DNA from: Sulfuritalea sp. | Lineage (GTDB): Bacteria > Pseudomonadota > Gammaproteobacteria > Burkholderiales > Rhodocyclaceae | DNA length: 45,068 nt | Direction of reading: 5' to 3' | NCBI GenBank assembly: GCA_020048435.1 | Contig: JAIFMO010000076.1 | Span: forward strand, 1-45,068 | Shown: one piece after another, positions 34,917 through 43,773 of the stretch | Layout: each line of letters starts with the position of its first letter | How positions within the stretch are numbered: position 1 is the first letter of the stretch | Translations under genes and position numbers: made by a program | Notes under the pieces: model-generated | Database searches by the model: none | What the model was told of the DNA's origin: nothing | The model's input: only the letters and a program-made list of their open reading frames with translations

Positions 34917-34932
34917 GTTCCCCGCGGGGTAC
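34917..34932 (-). promoter_or_regulatory. Palindrome upstream of the HDOD gene
   Basis: CCCCGCGGGG is a perfect ten-base palindrome within a 16-base near-palindrome (GTTC...GTAC). It lies 26 bases upstream of the HDOD start and downstream of an AT-rich stretch that reads TACTATAC on the minus strand, which could be a -10 element, so it may be an operator. The evidence is position and symmetry only. Confidence 0.3.
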
Positions 34933-35069
34933 GCTGTTGTATAGTATTTTCCCATCACGCCGGCCGGGCCTCCGACAACCGCGCACGGGTCGATCAACTG
35001 GAAATGCTGCAAATCAACCTGCCCAACCTGGGCTAGGGTTCCCGGGCATTTGCGGCAAACCGCAGACTT

Positions 35070-37715
35070 TTACTTCTTGTCGCCGCCTTTTTTCGCCGCT
35101 GCTGGTTTTTTCACGGCGGCAGGCTTTTTCGCCGCTGGCTTGGCGCTGGCTTTTGCTGTGCTTGCCGTGCCGCTAGTCCCACGGGGATTCCCTGCGGTCA
35201 CGCCATCGACTTTTTCCGAAGTGGCGGCTTCTGCTGCCACTTTCCCCACCTTTGGCTCTTTCGCCTTGCGTGGCTCGAACTCGAAGCCGACCTTGCCGTC
35301 GGCGCCGCGCACCAGATAGGCTGAAAACTTCTTGCGGGTGCGGTTGGAGACGAAGCCTTTCAGCAGGCTGGTCTTGCCGGTTTCCAGCAGCTTCTGCATT
35401 TCGGCGCGGGACATTTCCTGTTGCAGGATGACCTTGCCAGAGCGGAAATCACAGGTTTTCGCCGCGCCGACGGACTTTTCGCAGACATAAGACATCGGTT
35501 GCTCGAAGACGCGGGCCGCGCACTTGGGGCAGGCGCCGAGCGCTTCCTGGCCGCTGAAATCGACTTCCTCGCCATCGCCTTCGTCGTTGCCGAAGTCGAA
35601 GGAGGGTGCATGATTCTCGTCGAGTTTGATGACGGCGGCGAAAGCACGCCCCATCTTGCTGCGAAAGCCTTGCAGCGGGCCAATCTGGCGGTCACGCAGC
35701 AACTGGTCCATTTCTTCCTGTTCCCACTGGCGGCTGGCGACCACTTTCCACAGCTTGTAGTCACACTTGTCGCACTTGAAGTGCTTGTAGGTTTCGTGGA
35801 TGGCGCCACCGCATTTCGGGCAGGGCGACTTCAGCGTGCCGAAATCGGGATCGGCGAACTCGCCGGTCTTGATGCGCTCGACCATCGCCTGCGTCTGCTC
35901 GGTGATGTGGCCCATGAACTCGTCGCGCTTCAAGCGGCCCTGTTCCATCTCCTTCAGCTTCCATTCCCACAGGCCGGTCAGTTCGGGCGAGCGAATCTCG
36001 TCGACCTGCAATTGTTCCAGCGCAAACAGCAGGGAGAAAGCCTTGGCGGTCGGTTGCAGTTCGCGGCCGTTGCGATGCAGGTATTCCTCGGCAATCAGGC
36101 CCTCGATGGTGGCGGCGCGCGTGGCGGGCGTGCCCAAGCCGCGCTCGGACATGGCTTCGCGCAACTCCTCGTCCTCGATCAGCTTGCCGGCACCTTCCAT
36201 GGCGGAGAGCAGCGTGGCTTCGTTGAAGCGCGCCGGCGGTTTGGTGGCGTTGGCCTTGACCTCGACATCGTTGGCCCAGACGCGCTCTTTCGGCTCGACC
36301 TTGGGCAGCGACGGGGTGGCATCCTCGCCCTGGTCGGCCTTGCCATAGACGGCGAGCCAGCCGGCGGTGATCAGCACCTTGCCCTCGGTCTTGAAGGCTG
36401 CCTTTTCGATACCGCTTTCAATCCGGGTAATGCGGGTGGTGACGTTGTACTCGGCGGCCGGGTAGAAGATGGCGAGAAAGCGGCGGGTGACCAGGTCGTA
36501 GATCTTCTGTTCCGGCTCCGACAGATTCTTGGGTTGGGCGCCGGTGGGGATGATGGCGAAGTGATCCGAAACCTTGGCATTATTGAAGATGCGCTTGGTC
36601 GGATGCACCCAGCCGCTCTTGAGGATGTCGCGGGCGAAACCCGCGTAGCCGGTTTCCTCCAGGTTTTTCAGCGTGTCCTTGACGGTGTTGATGTAGTCCT
36701 CGGGCAGGTAGCGCGAGTCGGTCCGCGGGTAGGTCAAGGCCTTGTGCTTTTCGTAGAGCGCCTGGGCGATGCCCAGCGTGTTGCGCGCCGAAAAGCCGAA
36801 GCGGCCGTTGGCCTCGCGCTGGAGCGAGGTCAAATCGAACAGCAGCGGCGACAGTTCGGTCTTGGGCTTCGATTCTTCCTCGACCACGCCATGCTTGCCG
36901 AGACAGGCCTGGCGAATATTTTCGGCGGCGGCCTTGTCCCAGAGGCGTTCAGCCTTGGCGTGTTCATCATCGTTTTTCTTGAACTTCTCGTCGAACCATC
37001 TGCCCCGATAAGTTCCGGCGACGGCCTGGAATTCGGCCTCGACCTCCCAGTAATCGCGCGACACGAAGGCCTTGATGCGGCGTTCGCGCTCGACCAGGAT
37101 GGCCAGGGTCGGCGTTTGCACGCGGCCGACGGTGGTCTTGTAAAAACCACCCTCCTTCGAATTGAAGGCGGTCATGGCGCGGGTGCCGTTGATGCCGATC
37201 AGCCAGTCGGCTTCGGAACGACAGCGCGCGGCGTCGGCCAGCGGCAGCATCTCGGCGTCGCTGCGCAGGCGGGTGAAGCCGTCACGAATTGCGGCCGGGG
37301 TCATTGATTGCAGCCACAACCGGCGCACCGGTTTGGCGGCTTTTTCGGACAGTGCGTGCTGCACGACATAACGGAAAATCAGTTCCCCCTCGCGGCCCGC
37401 GTCACAGGCGTTGATCAGGCCGGAAACATCCTTGCGCTTCATCAGCCGCGTCAGCAGCCGCAGGCGTTCGGCCGTCTTTTCGATGGGGTTGAGGGCAAAG
37501 CGCGGCGGGATCATCGGCAGATGAGTGAATGTCCACTTGCCGCGCTTGACGTCGTATTCCTCGGGCACCGACAGCTCCAGCAGGTGGCCGATGGCCGACG
37601 AGAGGACGTAGTCGTCGCTTTCGAAGTAGTCGCCCTGCCGCGTGAAACCGCCCAGCACCTTGGCGATGTCCTGGGCGACGGAAGGTTTTTCGGCGATGAT
37701 GAGTTGCTTGGTCAT
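35070..37715 (-). CDS. topB: DNA topoisomerase III
   Basis: A type IA topoisomerase of 881 residues. The Toprim domain shows IIAEKPSVAQD (6-16) and DAGREGE (105-111); the catalytic Tyr329 is in LTYPRTDSRYLPED. C-terminal zinc-binding modules include CPKCGGAIHETYKHFKCDKC and CPKCAARVFEQP. The protein is much longer than E. coli TopB (about 650 residues), mainly from this C-terminal region and a Lys/Ala-rich tail ending KKGGDKK. A long-form repeat encodes KVDGVTAGNPRGTSGTA at about 834-850, within that tail. It is the last gene of the dprA-smg-topB group. Confidence 0.95.
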   Translation of the reverse strand: MTKQLIIAEKPSVAQDIAKVLGGFTRQGDYFESDDYVLSSAIGHLLELSVPEEYDVKRGKWTFTHLPMIPPRFALNPIEKTAERLRLLTRLMKRKDVSGLINACDAGREGELIFRYVVQHALSEKAAKPVRRLWLQSMTPAAIRDGFTRLRSDAEMLPLADAARCRSEADWLIGINGTRAMTAFNSKEGGFYKTTVGRVQTPTLAILVERERRIKAFVSRDYWEVEAEFQAVAGTYRGRWFDEKFKKNDDEHAKAERLWDKAAAENIRQACLGKHGVVEEESKPKTELSPLLFDLTSLQREANGRFGFSARNTLGIAQALYEKHKALTYPRTDSRYLPEDYINTVKDTLKNLEETGYAGFARDILKSGWVHPTKRIFNNAKVSDHFAIIPTGAQPKNLSEPEQKIYDLVTRRFLAIFYPAAEYNVTTRITRIESGIEKAAFKTEGKVLITAGWLAVYGKADQGEDATPSLPKVEPKERVWANDVEVKANATKPPARFNEATLLSAMEGAGKLIEDEELREAMSERGLGTPATRAATIEGLIAEEYLHRNGRELQPTAKAFSLLFALEQLQVDEIRSPELTGLWEWKLKEMEQGRLKRDEFMGHITEQTQAMVERIKTGEFADPDFGTLKSPCPKCGGAIHETYKHFKCDKCDYKLWKVVASRQWEQEEMDQLLRDRQIGPLQGFRSKMGRAFAAVIKLDENHAPSFDFGNDEGDGEEVDFSGQEALGACPKCAARVFEQPMSYVCEKSVGAAKTCDFRSGKVILQQEMSRAEMQKLLETGKTSLLKGFVSNRTRKKFSAYLVRGADGKVGFEFEPRKAKEPKVGKVAAEAATSEKVDGVTAGNPRGTSGTASTAKASAKPAAKKPAAVKKPAAAKKGGDKK
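35164..35215 (+). repeat. Dispersed repeat, long form, copy 7 (inside topB)
   Basis: Same length and structure as copy 4, with four base differences by my reading, including GCCGTGCCGCTAG as the left arm. Antisense to the gene and read in the same frame as in gspE, giving nearly the same peptide. Confidence 0.92.
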
Positions 37716-37768
37716 TGGATTTTCAGTGCTGCGCCGGGAGCGCGGATAAGCGGCGGATGATAAGCGGG

Positions 37769-37788
37769 GCTTGCCGACGAAGGCAAGC
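37769..37788. other. Hairpin between smg and topB
   Basis: GCTTGCC and GGCAAGC form a perfect seven-base stem with a six-base loop in the 117-base gap between smg and topB. No T run follows on the minus strand. It may partly separate expression of topB from dprA-smg or stabilise an mRNA end. Confidence 0.35.
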
Positions 37789-37832
37789 GCCGGCTAGTGT
37801 GTGCCAACCAGCGTGTCCGCCGGTTGATGGAT

Positions 37833-38324
37833 CTAATGCACGGCCTGTAGCGGCGTCGGGTCGCCGAATTCGTCGTCATCCTCGTCGTAGCCGTCGTCGA
37901 GCAGCTCTTCGAGCACCAGCGCATCGATGGGCAGTTGCTGGCGCCAGATCACCATCAGCACGATGACCTTGAATTTGGTCAGAGGCACCATTTCGTCGGG
38001 CATGGCCAGCGCGCGTTCGAGTATCAGTTCGCGCGAAGAAGCATCGATGGCGTCGGCCTGTTCGAGAAAGGCGAGGAAGCCACGACACTCGACGGAGAGG
38101 CGGGCGATTTCCTCGCGGGCGAAAAAGCGCATGCCCGTGCTGGCCGCCAGCGCCGGCGCCAGGGATTCGGCGGAGGCCGCGTCGAAACCGGCCAGCCAGG
38201 CCAGCGCCGCCGAGATGTCGTCGTCGCCAAAGCCGGCGGCCATCAGCCTCTTGGCGAGCGCGGTGGGCTCCGGACAGGCATCCGGCAGATAGTTTTCGAA
38301 GAGGTAGACGAGGATGTCGATCAT
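37833..38324 (-). CDS. smg: Smg family protein (DUF494)
   Basis: A 163-residue protein of the Smg/DUF494 family, recognisable from its start MIDILVYLFENYL and from LTKFKVIVLMVIWRQQLPIDALVLEELLDD near the C-terminus. The role is not established; linkage to dprA and topB is conserved in beta- and gammaproteobacteria. The C-terminus is highly acidic (DDGYDEDDDEFGD). It begins six bases after dprA. Confidence 0.92.
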   Translation of the reverse strand: MIDILVYLFENYLPDACPEPTALAKRLMAAGFGDDDISAALAWLAGFDAASAESLAPALAASTGMRFFAREEIARLSVECRGFLAFLEQADAIDASSRELILERALAMPDEMVPLTKFKVIVLMVIWRQQLPIDALVLEELLDDGYDEDDDEFGDPTPLQAVH

Positions 38325-38330
38325 GTCCGC

Positions 38331-39503
38331 TCAGCTTGGGCGTTGCACACGTTGATAAAGACCGCCTGGCAGTTGCGCGATCTGGCCATTGAGTTCCAAT
38401 GGCAGCAGGATGGCAAGAAGCTGCCCGGGCGTCAAGTTGCCGCGCGCGGAAAGTGCGTCGAGGCTGACGGGATCGTGGCCGATGAGATCGAGCAGCGCCG
38501 CGCTTTCGCTTGTCGTGGCGGCATCTTCCGAAAAAGTCGGCGGTAGCGGTACGGCACCGATCCTGGTTTCCCAGCGCAGTTCCTCAAAAATGTCCTGCGC
38601 GGATTCGACCAGCTTGGCGCCCTGTCTGATCAACTGGTGGCAACCGCGCGCCACCGGTGAATGGATCGAGCCGGGAATAGCGAAAACTTCGCGCCCCGCT
38701 TCGGCGGCCAGTCGGGCGGTGATGAGGGAACCGCTCCGCTCCGCCGCCTCGACGACGAGGCAACCCAGGGCCAGCCCGGCGATGATGCGGTTGCGGCGCG
38801 GAAAATTGGCCGGCAACGCCGCCGTGCCGAGCGGGAATTCGCTGATGATGCAGCCTTTTTCGACGATTTCGCGCGCCAGTTCGGCGTTGCGCGCCGGGTA
38901 GATGCGATCGGCGCCGGTGCCGATCACGGCAATGGTCGAACCCCGTCCCGCTGATTGTTCCGCCGTGCTGCCGGCAAGCGCGCCCCGATGGGCGGCGGCA
39001 TCGATACCCAGCGCCAGTCCGCTGACGATCGTCAATCCGGCGGCGGCCAGCGTTGCGGCAAAGGCTTCGGCATTGGTTTCACCCTGCTTGGTGGCATTGC
39101 GGCTACCGACAATGGCCAGCGCCGGCCAGTTGAGGCAATCGACACGACCCTTGACGTAAAGCAGCACGGGCGGATCGGCGGTCTTGAGCAGGGCCTGCGG
39201 ATACTCAGGATCGGCCAGCGTCAGCACGCGGTTGCCCGCCATGGCAGACCAGGCTTGCGCCGTGGCGATCGCGGCACTGGCGTCGTGGCTCAGCAAGCGG
39301 CCGGCGAGCGTGGCCCCGATCACGCCAGCCAGTGCGCTGATATGCGCGGAGAAAATCGCCTCCGGCGGCCCGAAGGCCTTGAGCAGATGCCGTTGCCCCT
39401 CGCCGCCGATGCCGGGAACACTGGTCAGCCGAATCCAGCCGCCGAGTTCGCTCCCCGATTCGGTCAGGTTTTCACTCCCGGATTCGGGCAATGGGTAAGA
39501 CAC
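38331..39503 (-). CDS. dprA: DNA processing protein DprA
   Basis: DprA loads RecA on incoming single-stranded DNA during natural transformation. The 390-residue protein has the N-terminal SAM-like helical domain (IRLTSVPGIGGEGQRHLLKAFG), the Rossmann core with IVGSRNATKQGE, IVSGLALGIDAAAHRGAL, GTGADRIYPARN and FPRRNRIIAGLA, and a C-terminal winged-helix domain (about 340-385). Two stretches look inserted: GSTAEQSAGRGS after RGALA, and AVPLPPTF (about 317-324) in the linker before the winged helix, the latter encoded by a repeat copy. The start is GTG at 39503. Confidence 0.94.
   Translation of the reverse strand: MSYPLPESGSENLTESGSELGGWIRLTSVPGIGGEGQRHLLKAFGPPEAIFSAHISALAGVIGATLAGRLLSHDASAAIATAQAWSAMAGNRVLTLADPEYPQALLKTADPPVLLYVKGRVDCLNWPALAIVGSRNATKQGETNAEAFAATLAAAGLTIVSGLALGIDAAAHRGALAGSTAEQSAGRGSTIAVIGTGADRIYPARNAELAREIVEKGCIISEFPLGTAALPANFPRRNRIIAGLALGCLVVEAAERSGSLITARLAAEAGREVFAIPGSIHSPVARGCHQLIRQGAKLVESAQDIFEELRWETRIGAVPLPPTFSEDAATTSESAALLDLIGHDPVSLDALSARGNLTPGQLLAILLPLELNGQIAQLPGGLYQRVQRPS
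38531..38555 (-). repeat. Dispersed repeat, short form, copy 8 (inside dprA)
   Basis: Reverse-complement of the consensus with one mismatch that changes CTAG to CTAC. Sense relative to dprA and read as A-V-P-L-P-P-T-F, the same frame as copy 3. Confidence 0.88.
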
Positions 39504-39525
39504 CGCCGCGAGACCGGGCGGCGGT

Positions 39526-40572
39526 TCAGGGGGTTTTCACGATATCGCCGGGTTCGACCATATGCTGCGCTTCCATCACCAGCGCGTAGGCAACGCGGTC
39601 GAACACGCGGAACACGAAGACCAGCCCAAAACGCTCTTCCGGCAACTGGAATTTCTCCTTCTTATCCTTGAAGCGGTCGTTCACTTCGATGCCGGCCTGG
39701 TGTAGCGCCAGCACATGACCGACTTCGAGGCCATCCCGGGTGCCTCGCGACAGCACGGCCACAGAATACTTGCCGCCGAAACGCAGGCCGCCCAGCACCG
39801 AAATGACCGTGGCGCGCATATTCGGCGCGGGCGCGTGCGGCGCATAGCTGGGGACATCGACCGTGGGGGTCGGCAACAGATGCTCGCCAATGCCGATTTC
39901 GCTGGTGGAGTTGGTGACTTCGAGGATCGCCGGATCGCCCTTGCGCATAAGCCTGGCCTGACCGAGTTGCACCGCCTCGTGACCCAGCACCTGCTTGGTT
40001 TCGGGATCGATCAGCGCCTTGCCCGGCCGGAAGATCTGCCAGGACTGCTTTTGTTGATCCTTGATGCCGGTAACGTAGATCTTGCTGCCGGCGCCAACCA
40101 GCAGGCGCTGTTCTTCGAGCGCGATGATGCGTGCCGAGGTGTCGAGGCTGCCGGCTTCGATCACCAGCGGCTTGTCGAGGAAGGGTTCGATCACGGCAGG
40201 CGGAATCGCCGGTATGGCCTGATTGATTTCCTCGTCGTACTGTTTCGGCCCGATGCGGACGACTTCCAGCTTCGGCTCGTCGCCTTCCATCTTCAACACC
40301 AGCACCTGGCCGGGATAGATACGATGCGGGTTCTTCACCTGTTCGGTGTTGAGCCGCCACAGATCAGGCCAGCGGTAGGGGTCCTTGACGAATCTGGAGG
40401 CAACGCCCCACAGCGTGTCGCCGGTGACCACGGTATAGCGCGCCGGTGCGTCGGGCGCCAATACCAGCGGCGCCGGAGGCGGTTTGGTGGCTGCGGCCGT
40501 GTCGGCCAGGACGGCGGCGGACAGGACCGCACTTGAGAATGCGACTAGCAGCGCAGATATAATTCTCGACAT
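39526..40572 (-). CDS. LysM-domain envelope protein
   Basis: A 348-residue exported protein with signal peptide (about 1-23) and one LysM domain (about 46-95, YTVVTGDTLWGVASRFVKDPYRWPDLWRLN) that binds peptidoglycan. The rest is a conserved domain of unknown function (SARIIALEEQRLLVGAGSKIYVTG). The family is normally encoded next to dprA and divergent from def, exactly as here, and its role in the cell envelope is inferred from LysM. It precedes dprA by 22 bases. Confidence 0.88.
   Translation of the reverse strand: MSRIISALLVAFSSAVLSAAVLADTAAATKPPPAPLVLAPDAPARYTVVTGDTLWGVASRFVKDPYRWPDLWRLNTEQVKNPHRIYPGQVLVLKMEGDEPKLEVVRIGPKQYDEEINQAIPAIPPAVIEPFLDKPLVIEAGSLDTSARIIALEEQRLLVGAGSKIYVTGIKDQQKQSWQIFRPGKALIDPETKQVLGHEAVQLGQARLMRKGDPAILEVTNSTSEIGIGEHLLPTPTVDVPSYAPHAPAPNMRATVISVLGGLRFGGKYSVAVLSRGTRDGLEVGHVLALHQAGIEVNDRFKDKKEKFQLPEERFGLVFVFRVFDRVAYALVMEAQHMVEPGDIVKTP
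40533..40563 (+). promoter_or_regulatory. Possible sigma-70 promoter for def
   Basis: TTGAGA and TATAAT are separated by 19 bases, slightly longer than the ideal 17. The -10 match is perfect, and it lies about 110 bases upstream of def, overlapping the start of the divergent LysM gene. Confidence 0.3.
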
Positions 40573-40675
40573 AGGATGACCCTTCCCGGACGGTACCGGA
40601 TTGTTTGCTTCGGGATTGTGCCCCCAATCGCGCGCCGCTTCAATTAATCGTTACCCGAAATAGCTCCCAGAATTC

Positions 40676-41179
40676 ATGGCTCTTCTACCGATCCTGCGCT
40701 ATCCCGACCCGCGTTTGCATACCCGGGCGACCAAAGTGGCGGTTGTCGATGCGGCGATTCAACGCCTGGCGGCCGATATGGCCGAAACCATGTACGAAGC
40801 CCCCGGCATCGGTTTGGCGGCGACCCAGGTCAATCAGCACGTTCAGGTGATCGTCATCGACGTCTCGGAAGACAGGTCGCGGCTGCTGACCCTGATCAAC
40901 CCGGAAATCCTCGAGCGCAGCGGCGAATGCGAGGGTGAGGAAGGCTGTCTTTCGGTGCCCGGCATCTACGAGACAGTGGCGCGCGCCGAGCGTGTCCGGG
41001 TGCGCGCGCTGGGGCTGGATGGCCAGCCATTCGAACTGGCGGCCGAGGGCATGCTGGCGGTCTGCATCCAGCACGAGATCGATCACCTGCAAGGCAAGGT
41101 CTTCGTCGAATACCTCTCGCGCCTGAAGCAGGCGCGCATTCGTTCCCGCCTGGAAAAACGCTCGCGGATTACGGCGTAG
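40676..41179 (+). CDS. def: Peptide deformylase
   Basis: Def removes the formyl group from nascent proteins. The 167-residue protein has the three family motifs: GIGLAATQV (44-52), EGCLSVPG with metal ligand Cys91, and QHEIDHL with ligands His133 and His137 and catalytic Glu134. The start is the ATG at 40676. In most relatives fmt follows directly; here an opposite-strand gene lies in between, and it overlaps the def 3' end by 11 bases. Confidence 0.96.
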   Translation: MALLPILRYPDPRLHTRATKVAVVDAAIQRLAADMAETMYEAPGIGLAATQVNQHVQVIVIDVSEDRSRLLTLINPEILERSGECEGEEGCLSVPGIYETVARAERVRVRALGLDGQPFELAAEGMLAVCIQHEIDHLQGKVFVEYLSRLKQARIRSRLEKRSRITA

Positions 41180-43640
41180 CTGGCTGCGCGTCGTTCCATG
41201 CCCTGACCCACGCCACCAGTTCGGCCGCCGGAAGCGGGCGGGCGTAGAAGAAGCCTTGCACGTCGCCACACCCCTCCTGGCGCAAGAAATCCGCCTGCGC
41301 CGCGGTTTCCACGCCCTCGGCGATGACCCTGAAGCCCAGGCTGCGACAAAGACCGATGATGGCGCGGGTAATCGCGATGTCTTCAACGGACTCGGGCAGG
41401 TCGCGCACGAAACTGCGGTCGATCTTGAGGCGGTCGGCGCGCAGGAATTTCAGGTAAGACAGCGAGGAATAGCCAGTACCGAAATCATCGATGGCAACCT
41501 CGACGCCGAGTTCGCTCAATACCGCGACCGTGCCCATGCCCTGCTCGGCGTTGGCGAGCAGAAAACTTTCGGTGATTTCCAGTTCGAGTTGCGCCGGCGC
41601 CAGCCCCGTGTCGGCCAGCGCGCGTTCAACCGCATCGACAAAGCCACCGCGTTCGATCTGGAGGCCATCGACATTGACCGAAACCAGGCCGATGGCCAGC
41701 CCGCCATCGTGCCACTCTTTCGCCTGGCGGCAGGTTTCGCGCAGCACCCACTCGCCCAGTGGCACGATGAGTCCGGTGTCTTGCGCCACGGCCAGAAAAT
41801 TGCCCGGCAACAACAGTCCGCGCTGCGGATGGCGCCAGCGCACCAGTGCCTCGGCGCCCGAGACGTGGCCGCGGGCAAGATCGATCTGCGGCTGGTACCA
41901 GACCTCGAACTCGCCGTTTTTCAGGGCTTGCCGCAACCCCTGTTCGAGCGCCATGCGGGCTTTCACGGCCGCCGCCATCTGCTCGTCGTGGAAGCGGAAG
42001 GTGTTGCGACCCTCGCGCTTGGCCGCATAGAGCGCCGTGTCCGCCGCGCGCATCACCTCGATGGCATCGCTGCCGTCGGCGGGGAAGAGGGCAATGCCGA
42101 TACTGGTGGTTACGCGCGCTTCCTGGCCACGCAGGTTATAGGGCATGGCCACGGCATCGATGATCTTGCAGGCGATATTGCTCGCCACCTCGGTCGCGTC
42201 AAGTGCTTCAACGACAACGGCAAATTCGTCGCCGCCAAGACGGGCGACGGTGTCCGCATTGCGCAGGGTTTGCGTGAGTCGATCGGCGACGATTTGCAGC
42301 AGGCGATCGCCAGCCGGATGACCGAGACTGTCATTAACGTTTTTGAAGCCGTCGAGATCGAGCAGCAGCACGGCCAGCGGCTGCTTGTCGCGCTCGGCGC
42401 GATCAATGGCGTGCGAGAGCTGGATACCCAGCAGCGAGCGGTTGGCCAGCCCTGTCAGCGCATCGTAGTGCGCCATCCGCTGCAATTCGGCTTCCGAGCG
42501 TTTGACGTGGCTGATGTCGGTGACCAGGGCAAACGCGCCGACGCTGCTGCCCGCGCCGTCGAGCAGCGTGGCGGCGCTGAAGGAGCAGGGCACCAGCTTG
42601 CCGTCGGGGCGCAGCAATTCCACCTCAAAGGTGTTGGGCTGGCCGCGGGCGCAGAGCGACAGCGCAAGGCGAAAGATTTCGGCATTATTGTCATCGACGA
42701 ACACAAAGGGGTCGTGGCCGACTATCTGCTCGCGGGTCCGCCCGAGAACGGCGCACAGCGCCGGGTTGACCTGCTGGGTCAGGTTGTGACGATCAATGAG
42801 CCAGAAGCCTTCCTGCGTCGTCTCGATCACACTGCGCAGTTTGCCTTCGCTGGCGGCGAGGGCAAGCGCCGTCTCGAAGTGGCGGTTGGCCACCGTTGCC
42901 GTCAGCATCAGGGCAATGAGCAGACCGGTGCCGACGACAACCGAGGAAGCGAGAAAGGTCGGATCGAACGCAACAATCGATGCCGGCGAGCCATCGCGGA
43001 TGAAATACGCGGCGGCCATCGCCGTGTAATGCATGCCGGAAATGGCGGCGCCCATCACCGTGGCGGCCAGCAGGTGACTACCGCGCGAGCGGCCGACGCC
43101 GAAACGAATCGACAAGGCCAGCCAGGCCAGCAGCACCGCCACCACGAGGGAGGCCGTGAAAATCCGCGGGTCGTAGCGGATGAGGCCATCGATGTGCATC
43201 GCGGCCATGCCCGAATAGTGCATGACGCCGATACCGACGCCGAGCAGCAGGCTGCCCCCCGCCAGCCGCGGCCAGGAGGCGCGTTCGCGGCTGATCACCT
43301 CAAGCGCCACCGCGCTGGCCAGCATGCCGGGCGCCATCGACAGCAGGGTGATCAGCGGGTCGTAGCGGACGCCGCAGGGCAGCGTCAGCGCCAGCATGCC
43401 AACAAAATGCATGGCCCAGATGCCGCCGCCCATCGCCAGCGCGCCCGCGAGCAGCCACAGCAGGCGCTCGCGGCGGCGATGGGCCGCCGCGATGCGGCCG
43501 GCCACGTCCAGCGCGGCGTATGAAGCGAAAATGGCGATCAACACCGACGCCGCAACCAGCCAGCCTTCGTAATGGCCCGTGTAGAGCAGGGGCGGCTCGG
43601 GCGGGGCGCTGATGAATTGCAGGCTGTCGAGAATGCGCAT
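41169..43640 (-). CDS. MHYT-PAS-GGDEF-EAL membrane c-di-GMP protein
   Basis: A protein of 823 residues. The MHYT sensor, predicted to have seven membrane helices, shows three motif copies (MHFVGM, MHYSGM, MHYTAM) that probably bind metal and sense a diatomic gas. A PAS domain follows (about 260-370), then GGDEF with [14 protein letters not shown] (active signature plus I-site) and a complete EAL domain ([28 protein letters not shown]). Both activities may be possible. I prefer the ATG at 43640 because the track start at 43712 falls in a repeat. It lies on the opposite strand between def and fmt. Confidence 0.9.
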   Translation of the reverse strand: MRILDSLQFISAPPEPPLLYTGHYEGWLVAASVLIAIFASYAALDVAGRIAAAHRRRERLLWLLAGALAMGGGIWAMHFVGMLALTLPCGVRYDPLITLLSMAPGMLASAVALEVISRERASWPRLAGGSLLLGVGIGVMHYSGMAAMHIDGLIRYDPRIFTASLVVAVLLAWLALSIRFGVGRSRGSHLLAATVMGAAISGMHYTAMAAAYFIRDGSPASIVAFDPTFLASSVVVGTGLLIALMLTATVANRHFETALALAASEGKLRSVIETTQEGFWLIDRHNLTQQVNPALCAVLGRTREQIVGHDPFVFVDDNNAEIFRLALSLCARGQPNTFEVELLRPDGKLVPCSFSAATLLDGAGSSVGAFALVTDISHVKRSEAELQRMAHYDALTGLANRSLLGIQLSHAIDRAERDKQPLAVLLLDLDGFKNVNDSLGHPAGDRLLQIVADRLTQTLRNADTVARLGGDEFAVVVEALDATEVASNIACKIIDAVAMPYNLRGQEARVTTSIGIALFPADGSDAIEVMRAADTALYAAKREGRNTFRFHDEQMAAAVKARMALEQGLRQALKNGEFEVWYQPQIDLARGHVSGAEALVRWRHPQRGLLLPGNFLAVAQDTGLIVPLGEWVLRETCRQAKEWHDGGLAIGLVSVNVDGLQIERGGFVDAVERALADTGLAPAQLELEITESFLLANAEQGMGTVAVLSELGVEVAIDDFGTGYSSLSYLKFLRADRLKIDRSFVRDLPESVEDIAITRAIIGLCRSLGFRVIAEGVETAAQADFLRQEGCGDVQGFFYARPLPAAELVAWVRAWNDAQPATP

Positions 43641-43705
43641 GGTGGCCGTCGATCGAATCGACGAAGGATGCCACAACGGCGCGGGCGCGGTGGCGTTTTC
43701 GTCTT

Positions 43706-43730
43706 GTCCCACGGAGATTTCCTGCGGTCA
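43706..43730 (+). repeat. Isolated core of the long-form repeat, copy 9 (intergenic)
   Basis: GTCCCACGGAGATTTCC followed by TGCGGTCA matches the central part of the long form, but neither outer arm is present. It lies between the MHYT gene and fmt, on the boundary of the gene that interrupts the def-fmt pair. Confidence 0.75.
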
Positions 43731-43773
43731 GGGCTGCCCGGCGGCAACAAAGCTGTCATGGGATAATCCGAAG

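Noticed and set aside
34953-35036. Short frame ending MLQINLPNLG before topB
   Set aside because: It reads like a gene end, but upstream codons are not protein-like and nothing supports a gene.
35053-35076. Terminator-like TGCGG/CCGCA hairpin followed by T5
   Set aside because: It points in the plus direction where no gene precedes it, and it overlaps the topB end in the wrong orientation.
35421-37307. 628-residue ORF on the plus strand
   Set aside because: It is antisense to topB; its peptide lacks family motifs and is a high-GC shadow frame.
41256-43523. 755-residue ORF on the plus strand
   Set aside because: It is antisense to the MHYT-GGDEF-EAL gene, which has complete domain motifs; the plus-strand peptide is His/Gln/Ala-rich shadow sequence.
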